Of a DNA stretch of 33,986 bases, positions 7,933-17,234 are shown piece by piece. Source of the stretch: Pararhodospirillum photometricum DSM 122 (lineage in GTDB: Bacteria > Pseudomonadota > Alphaproteobacteria > Rhodospirillales > Rhodospirillaceae); NCBI RefSeq assembly GCF_000284415.1, contig NC_017059.1, positions 1,523,226-1,557,211 on the forward strand, read 5' to 3'. Made by a program: the position numbers and the translations under genes. Position 1 is the first letter of the stretch; every line of letters begins with the position of its first letter. Under the pieces are notes generated by a model. The model was not told where the DNA came from. It made no database searches and saw only the letters and a list, made by a program, of their open reading frames with translations.

Positions 7933-9663
7933 CACCCCTGGGGCCGGGGAAGGCACGCCCTCCCCCGACCCCGCCAAGGCCCTGTTGCAACGCGTGGGTC
8001 GCGAGTTGCGCCCGTTGCTGTGGGCTCTCGCCGGCGTTCAGGCCCTCGCCGGGGGGCTGTTGATTGCACTGGCGTGGCTTCTGGCCGGTGCCTTGAACGA
8101 TGTCGTGATTCATGGCCAGCAGCCCGAGGGCCAGACCCTGGCCTGGGTGGCCGGGCTGGGGCTGACCCGGGCTCTGGCCTTGGGCGCTGGGGCATGGTTG
8201 GCCGGCCAGTTGGGCGCGCGGGCCGGGCTGGCCTTGCGGCGGCGGCTGGTCGGCACCGCCTTGCCGGCGGGCGAGGCGGCGTTTTTGGTCGTGGAAGGGG
8301 TGGAGGCCGTCGAGCCCTTTTTCGCCCGCTATTGGCCGGCCAGCGTTCAGGCTGTTCTTCTGCCCTTTGCCGTGCTCGCCGTGGTGGTGCCGCTGGATGG
8401 GATCTCGGCGGCGGTTCTTGCGGTCACGGCCCCCCTGATTCCCCTGTTCATGGTGTTGATTGGCGATCGCGCTGGCCGCCTCAATGTCGCCCAGTGGGCG
8501 GCGATGACCCGGCTTTCCGCCTATTTTCTTGATGTGGTGCGGGCTTTACCGGTCTTGCGGGCCTTTGGCGCGGTGGCGGCCGAGGCCACGCGCCTGGGGC
8601 AGGGCGCCCAGGAGTGGCGCGATGTCACCGTGCGGGTGCTGCGCGTTGCGTTTTTGTCGTCCCTGGTTCTGGAGTTTCTGGCGACCCTGGGGATTGCCCT
8701 GGTCGCGGTGTTTATTGGCTTTCGCTTGTTTTGGGGCGAGATGGGCTATGAGCGCGGCTTGTTCTTGCTGCTGCTGGCCCCGGAATTTTACGCGCCCCTG
8801 CGCCAGTTGGGGGCCCATTATCACGCCCGTATGGAAGCCCTGGCCGCCGCCCAGCGCCTCGACGCGCCGCCCCGTGACCTGTCGCCCTCTGCGGCCGAGC
8901 CGAGCCGCCCCCCCCGGACGCAGGGCGCGCGGATCGAGATGCAGGGCGTTCGCTTTCGTCATCCCGGCGGTGGTGGCGTGGAGGACCTGTCCTTGGTCCT
9001 GGAGCCCGGCAGTTTGACCGTTGTGGTCGGGCCGAGCGGCGCCGGCAAGAGCACCCTGCTGGGCCTTCTGCGCGGGCGCCTTTCCCCCCAAGCCGGCCAG
9101 ATCCTGGTGGAGGGCCGCCCCCTGGAGGGCGAGCGCGACCGGCCGATGTGGGTGCCGCAACAGCCCCATCTGTTTGCCGGCTCCTTGGAAGACGTGCTGC
9201 GCCTCGGTGGTCCCGACGCCAGCCCGGCCGCCTTGGTCGAGGCCTTGCGGCTGGCCGCTGCCGAGGAGGTGGTGGCGGCCAAAGCCGGGGGGGGCTGGCC
9301 TACCGGGTGGGCGAGGGCGGCCTCGGGCTTTCGGGGGGCGAGGTCCGTCGGCTGGCGCTGGCGCGCGCCTTTTTGATGGAAGCCCCGTTGGTGCTGATGG
9401 ACGAGCCCTCGGCCAGTCTGGACCAAGACAGCGAGGCCGCCTTGCTGGAGGCTTTGCGTGCCTTGCGCGTGGGGCGAACCGTGGTGGTCGCCGCCCACCG
9501 CCTCGCCACCATGCGCGCCGCCGACCGGGTGGTGGTGCTGGAGGGCGGTCGCGTGGTCCAGGACGGACCTTTTGAAGCCGTGCGTGCCGAGGATGGGGCC
9601 CTGCGCCGCCTGCTCGGCGCCCGCTCGCCCCTGGTGGCCGCCGCCTTGGAGCCCCGCGCATGA
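7922..9663 (+). CDS. cydD: CydD, ABC exporter subunit, one-base frameshift
   Basis: CydD is one half of the CydDC ABC exporter, which moves cysteine and glutathione (or haem, by newer work) to the periplasm and is needed to assemble cytochrome bd. The first frame runs from ATG 7922 through the membrane domain (residues about 20-300) and Walker A GPSGAGKSTLL (about 370) to the Q-loop WVPQQPHLF. It then leaves the family sequence at a run of eight G (9287-9294). The signature LSGGEVRRLALARA, Walker B VLMDEPSASLD and H-loop AAHRLA follow in another frame to the stop at 9661-9663. Adding one G (nine in all) restores a 580-residue protein. As written, the product would end near 9376 without signature or Walker B. 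The stop overlaps the cydC ATG. Confidence 0.93.
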
Positions 9664-11200
9664 TCTGGCGCCTGACCTTGGGCAGTGCCCTCGCCCTGAC
9701 GAGCGCCCTGGCCAACCTTGCCCTGCTTGGCATCGCCGGCTGGTTTCTTACCGGGATGGCCCTGGCCGGTCTCGCCGGGGCGAGTTTCAACTACTTCATT
9801 CCGGCCGCCCTGATCCGGGCTCTGGCCATCGGGCGGGCCGGCGGGCGCTACCTGGAGCGGCTGGTCACCCACGATGCCACCTTGACCCTGGTTGCCCGCC
9901 TGCGCCCGCGCTTGTTCCTGGCCTTGGCCGCCCAGGATCCGGGGCGCGAGGGGCCACACGGCGGCGATCTTGCCGCGCGCTTGGGGGGCGATCTCGAGGC
10001 GCTGCAACGCCTGTTCTTGTATGTTGCCGTGCCCGGGCTGGTGGCCGTTCTTGGGGGACTGGCGGTGATTGGGGTCCTCGCCGCCTATGCCCCTGAGGCT
10101 GCCGTGCTTTGTGCCCTGGGCCTGCTGATGGCCGGCGGGGGCGGCGGCGCCGTGCTGGTGGCGCTCGGGCGGGCGCCGGGGCGGGCCAGCGTGGCCGTGC
10201 GCCTGCGTCTGCGCGAGGCGGTGGCCGATTTGGCCCTGGGAGCGGACGAACTCTGGTCCTTTGGCGCGCTTGGCCGCCATCTGGCTGGCATCGACGCGCA
10301 CGCCCGGGCCCTGGCCGGGATCCAGGCGCGCTTCGCCCGGCGCGATGCCCTGGCCGCCGCCCTTTTGCCCACCTTGGCCCTGGCCACGGTGTGGGGCGTC
10401 TTGCTCTCGTTGCCCGGCGGCCTGCCCGGGCCGGAGAAGGCGTTGGTGGTGTTTCTGGCCCTGGCTGCCTTTGATTTGCTGGCGCCTCTGCCCGATGCCG
10501 CCACCCGGCTGGAGGCGACGTTGACCACCTTGGGGCGCCTGCGCGCTCTGGGCCGGCCGGGGGGCGCTCCCTTGCCCAGTGGGATCGCCCCCGTGCTTTT
10601 GCCTCTGGGCCCCGGGGCCAGGGTGGGGTTGGTGGGGCCGAGCGGGGCGGGCAAAACCACCGTGGCGCGGCGGCTGGCCGGCCTGGGTCCCGACGCTTCG
10701 GCCGAGGCGCGGGCCAGTCTGGCGCCGCAGACCCCGATGTTTGTCGCGGCCAGCCTGCGCCATAACCTGCTGATTGCCGCCCCCGAGGCCGACGACACGA
10801 CCCTGCGGGCCGCTTTGGAGACGGTATGTCTGGGCGAGTGGCTGGCCGGTCTGCCCGAGGGCTTGTCCACGCCGATCGGCGAGGGCGGGCGGGCTGTGTC
10901 GGGGGGGAGGCGCGGCGCTTGTCCCTGGCCCGCGCCCTGTTGGGCCGCGCTCCGCTGCTGATCCTCGACGAACCGGGCGAGGGGTTGGATCCCGCCTTGG
11001 AGGCTCGGGTGCTGGCCCGGGTGCTGGCGGCGGCAGGGGATCGGCCGGTTTTACTCATCACCCATCGGCCCCAGGGGCTCGATCTTCTCGAGACCGTAGC
11101 CTACATGGAGAAAGGGCAAGTGGTAGAACTGGGCGAGCCCTTTGCCCTGGCGCGGGCCGGCGGGCCGTTTCAACGTTTTTTGGAGCGGTGCGCGGTGTGA
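9660..11200 (+). CDS. cydC: CydC, ABC exporter subunit, one-base frameshift
   Basis: CydC is the partner of CydD in the exporter that supports cytochrome bd assembly. The start overlaps the cydD stop (ATGA). The membrane domain covers about residues 5-290. Walker [12 protein letters not shown] sits near 325 and the Q-loop LAPQTPMF follows. The frame breaks inside the ABC signature at a run of seven G (10901-10907): eight G would give [16 protein letters not shown]. After the break the correct frame continues with [12 protein letters not shown] (Walker B) and ITHRPQG (H-loop) to the stop at 11198-11200. Repaired length is 513 residues, somewhat shorter than E. coli CydC (573). Without repair the protein runs on to 10961 and lacks the ATPase end. 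Sequencing error is the simplest cause. Confidence 0.92.
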
Positions 11201-11209
11201 GCTTGTCGT

Positions 11210-11248
11210 GGGTAACGCGGGGCTGCCGCCCCGGGCCCCGCGTTACCC
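11210..11248. repeat. Repeat family B palindrome, copy 1
   Basis: GGGTAACGCGGGG and CCCCGCGTTACCC form a perfect 13-base stem around a 13-base GC-rich middle. The palindrome starts 10 bases after the cydC stop and a short T-run follows at about 11263, so it may terminate the cyd transcript. The same core occurs at 28408. Confidence 0.8.
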
Positions 11249-11285
11249 AGGCAAACACCCCCTTTTTGCCCCTGACGGGTTTACG

Positions 11286-12053
11286 ATGGATTTTGAAAAC
11301 ATAGCCTTTGTCGCCGCCCGGACCCCGGAAGCTCAGGAGTCTTTGCGTCGTCTTAAACACCGCTACGGCCATGTGCCGCCGGAGCGGGCCGATGTGATCG
11401 TGGCCCTGGGGGGCGACGGCTTCATGCTGGAAACGCTGCATGGCTCCTTGAGTCAGCAAGCCGCCATCTATGGGATGAACCGGGGCACGGTCGGCTTCTT
11501 GCTCAATACCTACCGCGAGGAGGCGTTGATTGAACGCCTTAAGGTGGCCACTTCGGTTCGCCTCACCCCTTTGCTGCTGCGGGCCGTGACCGCGACGGGT
11601 CAAGCCGAGGACGCCCTGGCGATCAACGAGGTCGCGTTGCTGCGCCAGTCGCGCCAAGCGGCCAAGCTGCGCATTAGTGTGGATGGCCGGGTGAGACTGG
11701 AGGAAATGATCTGCGACGGGGTGCTGCTGTCCACCGCCGCCGGCTCCACCGCCTACAACGCCTCGGCCCATGGCCCGATCTTGCCGCTGGGCTCCAATGT
11801 GCTGGCCCTGACGCCGATCAGCGTGTTTCGCCCCCGGCGCTGGCGCGGGGCCGTGCTGCCCAACACGGCACGGGTCGAGATTGAGATCTTGGAGCAACTC
11901 AAGCGCCCGGTATCGGCGGCGGCCGATTTCACTGAGGTGCGCGATGTGGTGCGCGTGACCATCAGCGAACGACGCGACCAGACCCTCAATCTGTTGTTTG
12001 ATCCCGAGCATAACCTGGAAGAGCGTATTCTGAGGGAGCAGTTCATGCCCTGA
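11286..12053 (+). CDS. nadK: NAD kinase
   Basis: NAD kinase phosphorylates NAD to NADP in the cytoplasm. The 255-residue product has the diagnostic GGDG at residues 42-45 ([13 protein letters not shown]), then [11 protein letters not shown], the AINE segment and the glycine-rich [17 protein letters not shown] loop. Length fits the short alphaproteobacterial form. The ATG at 11286 is the chosen start because homology begins there; the open frame upstream runs back through repeat family B and the end of cydC, and is not family sequence. NADP made here is the cofactor for the next gene, a ferredoxin-NADP reductase. Confidence 0.96.
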   Translation: MDFENIAFVAARTPEAQESLRRLKHRYGHVPPERADVIVALGGDGFMLETLHGSLSQQAAIYGMNRGTVGFLLNTYREEALIERLKVATSVRLTPLLLRAVTATGQAEDALAINEVALLRQSRQAAKLRISVDGRVRLEEMICDGVLLSTAAGSTAYNASAHGPILPLGSNVLALTPISVFRPRRWRGAVLPNTARVEIEILEQLKRPVSAAADFTEVRDVVRVTISERRDQTLNLLFDPEHNLEERILREQFMP

Positions 12054-12068
12054 TCCCGGGGGAAAAAG

Positions 12069-12103
12069 GAAGGCTGGGGAAAGGGAACCTTCCCAGGCCT
12101 CTC
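12069..12103. repeat. Repeat family A, diverged single copy
   Basis: It matches the family A unit at AAGGCTGGGGA and at the CCCAG half of the second arm, with several changes in the stem (GGGAACCTTCCCAGGCC). It begins 16 bases after the nadK stop and is followed within 20 bases by a long T-run, so it may act as a terminator. Confidence 0.6.
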
Positions 12104-12188
12104 TGTCCCCCTTTTTTTTTGGATACGCCGCCCTATATCCGAGGGCGTTGGTGGGGTATGGCCCCACGCCGGGAAGGGATAGAGGGGC

Positions 12189-12962
12189 ATGAGCAGCCTG
12201 AATCATGAGACCGTGACCGAGGTTCATCACTGGACCGATCGCCTGTTCAGCTTCCGCACGACGCGCGACCCCGGGTTTCGCTTCGAGAACGGGCAGTTTT
12301 CCATGATCGGACTGATGGTCGAGGGACGGCCCTTGCTGCGGGCCTATTCGATGGTGAGCGCCAACCACGAGGATGGCCTGGAGTTTCTGAGCATCAAGGT
12401 GCCGGACGGTCCCTTGACCTCCCGCTTGCAGACCCTGACGGTGGGCGACACCATTTTGGTGAGCCGCAAGCCGACGGGGTCGTTGGTGGCGGGCAACCTG
12501 TTGCCCGGCCGGGTGTTGTGGCTGCTGGCGACCGGAACCGGGCTGGCACCGTTCTTGTCGATCATCAAGGACCCGGAGATCTACGAGCGCTATGAACGCG
12601 TCGTTTTGGTGCATGGCTGTCGCTTTGTTTCCGAACTGGCCTACCGCGACGAAATCGAAACGGACCTGCCGCGCAACGAATACTTTGGCGATCTGGTGCG
12701 CGACAAGCTGACCTACTACCCCTGCGTCACCCGCGAGATCTTTCGTCATCAAGGCCGCATCACAACCTTGATCGAAAGCAACCGCCTGACCGAGGACCTG
12801 GGCCTGTCGCCCTTGGCCCCGGAGCGCGACCGGGTGATGCTGTGCGGCAGTCCGGCCATGCTGGCCGACACCACCCGTCTTCTCGAGGGGCGCGGCTTTG
12901 TCGAGGGCTCGGGCGGCCAGCCCGGACATTATGTCATCGAAAAAGCGTTCGTCGAACGCTGA
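12189..12962 (+). CDS. fpr: Ferredoxin/flavodoxin-NADP reductase
   Basis: This 257-residue flavoprotein transfers electrons between NADPH and ferredoxin or flavodoxin. It has the FAD-binding RAYSMVS motif, the NADP-binding ATGTGLAPFLS loop, the LCGSPAML segment and the C-terminal VIEKAFVER tail typical of the bacterial Fpr (plant-type, subclass I) group. Length matches E. coli and Rhodobacter Fpr (about 248-272). Start is ATG 12189. It lies 135 bases after nadK on the same strand. In a phototroph or nitrogen fixer it could supply or consume reduced ferredoxin, or help in oxidative-stress response; the sequence does not decide which. Confidence 0.95.
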   Translation: MSSLNHETVTEVHHWTDRLFSFRTTRDPGFRFENGQFSMIGLMVEGRPLLRAYSMVSANHEDGLEFLSIKVPDGPLTSRLQTLTVGDTILVSRKPTGSLVAGNLLPGRVLWLLATGTGLAPFLSIIKDPEIYERYERVVLVHGCRFVSELAYRDEIETDLPRNEYFGDLVRDKLTYYPCVTREIFRHQGRITTLIESNRLTEDLGLSPLAPERDRVMLCGSPAMLADTTRLLEGRGFVEGSGGQPGHYVIEKAFVER

Positions 12963-12979
12963 GAAAAAACCCAATCGAC

Positions 12980-13014
12980 CGAGGGGCTTGGGGAGGCCGC
13001 GCCTCCCCAACCTT
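12980..13014. repeat. Repeat family A, single copy, likely terminator of fpr
   Basis: This is the family A unit in reverse orientation with two changes (CGAGGGGCTTGGGGAGG at the left, CCTCCCCAACCTT at the right). The hairpin GGGGAGGC/GCCTCCCC is followed at once by TTGCCTTTTTTAT, so on the plus strand it has the form of an intrinsic terminator, 18 bases after the fpr stop. Confidence 0.8.
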
Positions 13015-13206
13015 GCCTTTTTTATCCCCGAGCCCTCCTCCTCTTCGCCCCCCGAGCGGTGAGCGCCCCTCCGCGACTACCCTCCTTTCCCTTCGCCGGG
13101 CCCGACGCACCGTTAAAAGGTACGAAGAGGAGCGCGGCATCGTGTGAATGCCCACTGGCGCACGGCGCCACGCCCCCTTTCCCTCCTAGAGACCAAGGGC
13201 ACAGCC

Positions 13207-14037
13207 ATGAGCGTCACTCCCGCGGCCGATCGGCGCCGCACCGTTCGTGATATTTTGGGGCGAAAAGGCGCAGAACCGATTGTCTGCCTGACCGCCTATA
13301 CCACCCCCATCGCCCGCCTGCTCGATCCCCACGTTGATGTTTTGCTGGTTGGCGACTCCCTGGGCATGGTCCTCTATGGCCTGCCCACGACTTTGGGCGT
13401 CACGCTGGACATGATGATCGCGCACGGTCAGGCGGTTGTGCGCGGATCCCAGCGCGCCTTGGTGGTGGTGGACATGCCCTTTGGCTCGGTCCAGGAAAGC
13501 CCGGCCCAGGCGTTTCGTAACGCCGCACGGGTGCTGGCCGAAACCGGCGCCACGGCGGTGAAGATCGAGGGCGGGCAGGAAATGGCCGAGACCATTGCCT
13601 TCCTGGTGGCGCGCGGCGTGCCGGTGATGGGGCATGTCGGCCTGCGCCCGCAGATGGTCCACACTCTGGGCGGCTTCCGGGCTCAAGGCCGCGAGGAGGC
13701 CGAGGCGCAGGCGATCATGGCCGATGCCCAGGCGGTGGCCGAGGCCGGGGCGTTCTCTTTGGTGGTCGAGGGCACGTTGGCGCCGGTGGCCACCCGGTTG
13801 ACCCAGGCGGTGAGTGTGCCGACCATCGGCATTGGCGCTTCGGTGGACTGCGACGGCCAAGTGCTGGTGATCGACGACGTTTTGGGTCTGTTTTCCGACT
13901 TCACGCCGCGGTTTGTGCGCCGCTATGCCGACCTGTCCGGGGCGGTGAGCGAGGCCGCCGCCGCCTACAGCGCCGATGTGCGGACCCGGCGCTTTCCGGG
14001 GCCGGAACACGTGTTCGGTCTCAAGGCTTCCGTGTGA
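13207..14037 (+). CDS. panB: 3-methyl-2-oxobutanoate hydroxymethyltransferase
   Basis: PanB adds a hydroxymethyl group from methylene-tetrahydrofolate to 2-oxoisovalerate, giving ketopantoate, the first committed step of pantothenate and CoA synthesis. The 276-residue product shows the metal-binding aspartates in VGDSLGM and VVDMPFGS, the VKIEGG lysine/glutamate segment, HVGLRPQ, and the catalytic glutamate in LVVEGTLAP. The ATG at 13207 is chosen from homology; an in-frame GTG at 13144 would add 21 residues without family sequence. panC follows after 33 bases. The 2-oxoisovalerate substrate comes from the Ilv pathway encoded at 29137-32599. Confidence 0.97.
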   Translation: MSVTPAADRRRTVRDILGRKGAEPIVCLTAYTTPIARLLDPHVDVLLVGDSLGMVLYGLPTTLGVTLDMMIAHGQAVVRGSQRALVVVDMPFGSVQESPAQAFRNAARVLAETGATAVKIEGGQEMAETIAFLVARGVPVMGHVGLRPQMVHTLGGFRAQGREEAEAQAIMADAQAVAEAGAFSLVVEGTLAPVATRLTQAVSVPTIGIGASVDCDGQVLVIDDVLGLFSDFTPRFVRRYADLSGAVSEAAAAYSADVRTRRFPGPEHVFGLKASV

Positions 14038-14070
14038 CATCCGTGTTGTTTTGACAGGCAGGGATCGCCA

Positions 14071-14961
14071 ATGAGCGCCTCAGCTGTATCCTTTCAGCCG
14101 CCGTTTTCCTTGGTTCGTGACGTCGCCGTGCTGCGCCAGAACGTGGCCGCGTGGCGGGCCGCCGGTCTGCGCGTGGCCTTGGTGCCCACCATGGGCGCCT
14201 TGCACGATGGCCACCTTTCGTTGGTGCGTCTGGGCTTGGCCCATGCGGATCGGGTGGTGGTGTCGTTGTTCGTGAACCCGACCCAGTTCGGGCCGGCCGA
14301 GGATTTTGCCGCCTATCCCCGGCAGGAGGGCGAGGATGCTGCCGCCCTGCGCACCGCCGGGGCCCACCTGCTGTATGCGCCCGACGTCGCCGGCATGTAT
14401 CCCGAGGGCTTCGCCACCACGGTGAGCGTGGCGGGGGTGTCCGAGGGCTTGTGCGGGGATCACCGACCTGGCCACTTTCAGGGCGTGGCCACCGTCGTGA
14501 CCAAGCTGTTGCTGCGGGTGCTGCCTGACGTGGCCCTGTTCGGGGAAAAGGACTACCAGCAGGTCCAGGTCATCCGGCGCGTGGTGACCGACCTGGACAT
14601 TCCCGTCAAGATCGTGGCGGGCCCCACGGTGCGCGAGGCCGACGGGCTGGCGCTGTCGTCGCGCAATGCCTACCTGTCCCCGGCCGAACGGGCCGTTGCC
14701 CCGACCCTTCATCGCGTGCTGCAAGAGGCCGCCGCCGCTTTGAGAGCCGGAGAAGCCGCCGCTTTGGTTCTGGAGCGCGCACGGTCGGCCCTGAGCGCCG
14801 CCGGGTTCGGGCCGCTCGACTATCTGGATCTGCGCGATGCTGAAACTCTGGTGCCGCTCGCGTCCTTGGGGTCGCGTCGAGCGGCGCGCCTGCTGGTCGC
14901 TGTCAAGCTGGGGCGCACCCGACTGATCGACAACATCCCGGTTCTGGCCGACGCGCCGTGA
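14071..14961 (+). CDS. panC: Pantothenate synthetase
   Basis: PanC joins pantoate and beta-alanine with ATP to make pantothenate. The 296-residue product has the nucleotidyl-transferase HIGH-type motif in PTMGALHDGHLSLV, the FVNPTQFGPAEDF segment, the GEKDYQQ pantoate/ATP site, and LSSRNAYLS (the KMSKS-region equivalent). A short N-terminal extension of about 10 residues precedes the family start. It ends in a four-base overlap with a GTG of the next frame, although that gene probably starts at 14985. Confidence 0.97.
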   Translation: MSASAVSFQPPFSLVRDVAVLRQNVAAWRAAGLRVALVPTMGALHDGHLSLVRLGLAHADRVVVSLFVNPTQFGPAEDFAAYPRQEGEDAAALRTAGAHLLYAPDVAGMYPEGFATTVSVAGVSEGLCGDHRPGHFQGVATVVTKLLLRVLPDVALFGEKDYQQVQVIRRVVTDLDIPVKIVAGPTVREADGLALSSRNAYLSPAERAVAPTLHRVLQEAAAALRAGEAAALVLERARSALSAAGFGPLDYLDLRDAETLVPLASLGSRRAARLLVAVKLGRTRLIDNIPVLADAP

Positions 14962-14984
14962 GCCAGGTCAAGGGAGATCGTGCG

Positions 14985-15434
14985 ATGCTTGCCAAGTTGT
15001 CCTTGCCTCCCGCCTTGTTCGCCGCCAGTGCCCTGACCATGGCCGGCTTGGCGCTGATCCTACCCGGCCCGGTGTGGCTAAGTGGGCCGGCGCGTGCGCT
15101 GGGCTTGGTGATTATGCTGGCCGGCGCCACCTTGTCGATCACGGCGGCGCGCCATGTCATGCGCCGGGGCACGCCGGTTCGCCCCCGGCAGACGCCCTCT
15201 TGTCTGGTGGCCGATGGCCCGTTTCGCTGGACCCGCAACCCCATGTATCTGGGCCTGAGCGTGGGGTTGGCCGGCTTTGCCGTGCTGCTGGGCACCGTCA
15301 TGCCGGTGCTGGTCGTGCCGGTGTTCGTGGTTTTGGTGGAGCGCCTGAACATTCGCGTCGAGGAGGCGGTGCTGCGTGAGCGCTTCCCCGAGGCGTTCGC
15401 CGCCTACACCCAACAAACCCGCCGCTGGCTCTAA
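14985..15434 (+). CDS. Isoprenylcysteine methyltransferase-like membrane protein
   Basis: A 149-residue, very hydrophobic protein with about four membrane helices. The conserved C-terminal core is visible: GPFRWTRNPMYLGL, then VLVERLNIRVEEAVLRERFPEAFAAYTQQTRRWL read in pieces, which is the ICMT/PEMT-type methyltransferase signature (the RNPMY and the E...FP..Y..Y pattern). Such proteins use S-adenosylmethionine, but substrates in bacteria are mostly unknown. I prefer ATG 14985, which has AGGGAG seven bases upstream, over the GTG at 14958 that overlaps panC. It may be co-transcribed with panBC, but nothing shows a role in pantothenate synthesis. Confidence 0.85.
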   Translation: MLAKLSLPPALFAASALTMAGLALILPGPVWLSGPARALGLVIMLAGATLSITAARHVMRRGTPVRPRQTPSCLVADGPFRWTRNPMYLGLSVGLAGFAVLLGTVMPVLVVPVFVVLVERLNIRVEEAVLRERFPEAFAAYTQQTRRWL

Positions 15435-15456
15435 CCCGCCTTTTTCCCCAAGGAAT

Positions 15457-15491
15457 CGAGGGGTCTGGGGAGGCCGCGCCTCCCCAGCCTT
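15457..15491. repeat. Repeat family A, exact single copy
   Basis: This is base for base the right arm of the doublet at 4671-4705, starting 23 bases after the preceding stop codon. The hairpin is followed by CCTTGG, not a true T-run. Confidence 0.88.
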
Positions 15492-15680
15492 CCTTGGATG
15501 TCCTGCCCTGGAGCACGAGCCCGACCAAGCGGGTTATGTCCAAGATTTACCCTCATTGCACGATTTTCCTTGGACCAATTCTCCTTTTTCTTTCCAAAAA
15601 CACAGATCTTAGTCTATGATAGGCGAAAGAGGAGGCGAGCGCTTCGTGCCGGAAGCGCCCCCGACGGGGAGGGAGACAGC

Positions 15681-17180
15681 ATGTCGGACCCCATTCAACC
15701 CGATCGCGACGCGCAGCTCAGGCGGTTTTTTGACCTGCCGTTCCTGGGCATTGCCATGATGACCCCAGGCGGGGGACGCTGGAGCCAAGTCAACCAGCCG
15801 CTTGCCGACATGCTGAAGTATCCGCGCGACCTTCTTGAAACACTGGACTGGACAGCCCTGACGCCCCCCGAGGATCTGGTGGTCGAACTGGAGGCTCAGG
15901 AGCGGATCAAGGCGGGCTTGTCCAACGGCTACCATCTGGAAAAACGCTTTTTGTGCCGTGACGGCAGCTTGCTGCCCGTTTTGGTGAGCGTGAAGGCGGA
16001 TCGGGCGGCGCCGGAACCTCTGACCCTCTACATGACCGTCCAGGATATTTCCGAGCACAAAGAAACCCAATCGGCCCTGCGTGAAAGCGAGGAAAAGTTT
16101 CACGCTCTTGCCAACAACACCTCGGTGTTGGTCTGGATGTCGGGCCTGGATGGCCTCTGCTACTACTTCAACAAGGTCTGGCTGGATTTTACCGGGCGGA
16201 GCCTGGAGCAGGAGTACGGCAACGGCTGGGCCGAAGGCGTCCATCCCGACGATCTCGCCCAATGCCTGGAGATCTATCAAACCTCGTTTGCGGCCCGGCG
16301 GGAGTTTCTCATGGAATACCGCCTTCACCACCACGACGGCACCGATCACTGGTTGCTTGACCACGGCGTACCCCGCTTTGACGGGCGGGGGAGCTTTTTA
16401 GGGTATATTGGCTCGTGCCTGGACATCACCGCCACCAAGGAAAGCGAGGCGCAACTGCGCGCCGCCCACGACAAGCTGGCCCGGGCTAACGAAGAATTGG
16501 AAAAGTTCGCCTACGTGACCTCGCATGATCTCCGCGAACCCATGCGCATGATCAGTTGCTATCTCGGCCTCATCCGCCACCGGATGGGCGATGCCTTGCA
16601 AGGCGAGTTGGCCGAGTATTTTGCCTTTGCCATTGATGGCGCCAAGCGCATGGATCGGATGATCGGCGATCTTTTGCTCTATTCCCGTATTGGCCGGGAT
16701 GGCCAGCACCTCGCCGTGGTGCCGCTGGCCGAGGTGGTGGCCGAAAGCCTGATCAATCTTCAAGTCGCCATCAACGAGGCGGGCGCCGAGATCTCTGTGG
16801 CCCCGGGCTTACCCCAGGTTCGGGGAGCGTACACCGATTTGGTGCGTCTGTTCCAAAACCTGATCGGCAATGCCCTCAAATATCGGATCCCTGAGCGTCC
16901 GTGCCGGGTGGAAATCGGGGGCGCCGAGCATCCCGAGGGCTGGGAAATCTGGGTGCGCGACAACGGCATTGGCATCGAGGCTCAGTACTTTGACCGGGTG
17001 TTCGAAATCTTCAAGCGCCTCGTTCCCCGCGATCAGCCGGAGGGCACCGGGATCGGCTTGGCGGTGTGCAAGAAAATCATGGAAACCCATGGGGGGCGGG
17101 TCAGCGTGGAGTCCCTGGTTGGGCAGGGCAGCACGTTTCGGGTGGTGTTTCCCCGGGCCGAAATTTTGTTGGCGGCGTGA
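15681..17180 (+). CDS. PAS sensor histidine kinase (phytochrome-like type)
   Basis: This 499-residue cytoplasmic kinase has no membrane segment. A first PAS domain lies at about residues 10-130 and a second at about 135-255, the latter with the common WLDFTGRSLEQ and VHPDDL motifs. A short coiled linker (about 256-275) leads to the dimerisation domain with phospho-acceptor His282 (HDLREPMRM), then the ATPase domain with N-box NLIGNALKYR, G1 DNGIGIE, F-box-like RVFEIFKRL and G2 GTGIGLAVCKKI. The HDLREP box and EELEKFAYVTS run-up match the bacteriophytochrome-like kinase group. It starts at ATG 15681, with GGGAG upstream. No response regulator is adjacent, so its partner and signal are unknown; neither PAS domain shows an obvious cofactor-binding residue set. 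Confidence 0.93.
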   Translation: MSDPIQPDRDAQLRRFFDLPFLGIAMMTPGGGRWSQVNQPLADMLKYPRDLLETLDWTALTPPEDLVVELEAQERIKAGLSNGYHLEKRFLCRDGSLLPVLVSVKADRAAPEPLTLYMTVQDISEHKETQSALRESEEKFHALANNTSVLVWMSGLDGLCYYFNKVWLDFTGRSLEQEYGNGWAEGVHPDDLAQCLEIYQTSFAARREFLMEYRLHHHDGTDHWLLDHGVPRFDGRGSFLGYIGSCLDITATKESEAQLRAAHDKLARANEELEKFAYVTSHDLREPMRMISCYLGLIRHRMGDALQGELAEYFAFAIDGAKRMDRMIGDLLLYSRIGRDGQHLAVVPLAEVVAESLINLQVAINEAGAEISVAPGLPQVRGAYTDLVRLFQNLIGNALKYRIPERPCRVEIGGAEHPEGWEIWVRDNGIGIEAQYFDRVFEIFKRLVPRDQPEGTGIGLAVCKKIMETHGGRVSVESLVGQGSTFRVVFPRAEILLAA

Positions 17181-17194
17181 TCTGTCGAAGAAAA

Positions 17195-17228
17195 AAGACT
17201 GGGGAGGCGCGGCCTCCCCAGACCCCTT
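17195..17228. repeat. Repeat family A, single copy between convergent genes
   Basis: It reads AAGACTGGGGAGG, loop CGC/GCG, CCTCCCCAGACCCC, one base off the consensus. It fills nearly the whole 54-base gap between the kinase stop (17180) and the trpE stop (17235) and could act as a two-way terminator. Confidence 0.85.
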
Positions 17229-17234
17229 GGTCTG

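Noticed and set aside
9287..10907. Programmed ribosomal frameshifting in cydD and cydC
   Set aside because: The tracts are pure G, the shift is the same in both, similar single-base breaks occur in unrelated genes, and no clear stimulator was seen. An error or mutation explains it more simply.
11058..13010. 650-codon open frame on the minus strand
   Set aside because: It lies opposite nadK and fpr, which have clear family motifs. Its product is Gln/His/Gly/Arg-rich low-complexity sequence, typical of antisense frames in GC-rich DNA.
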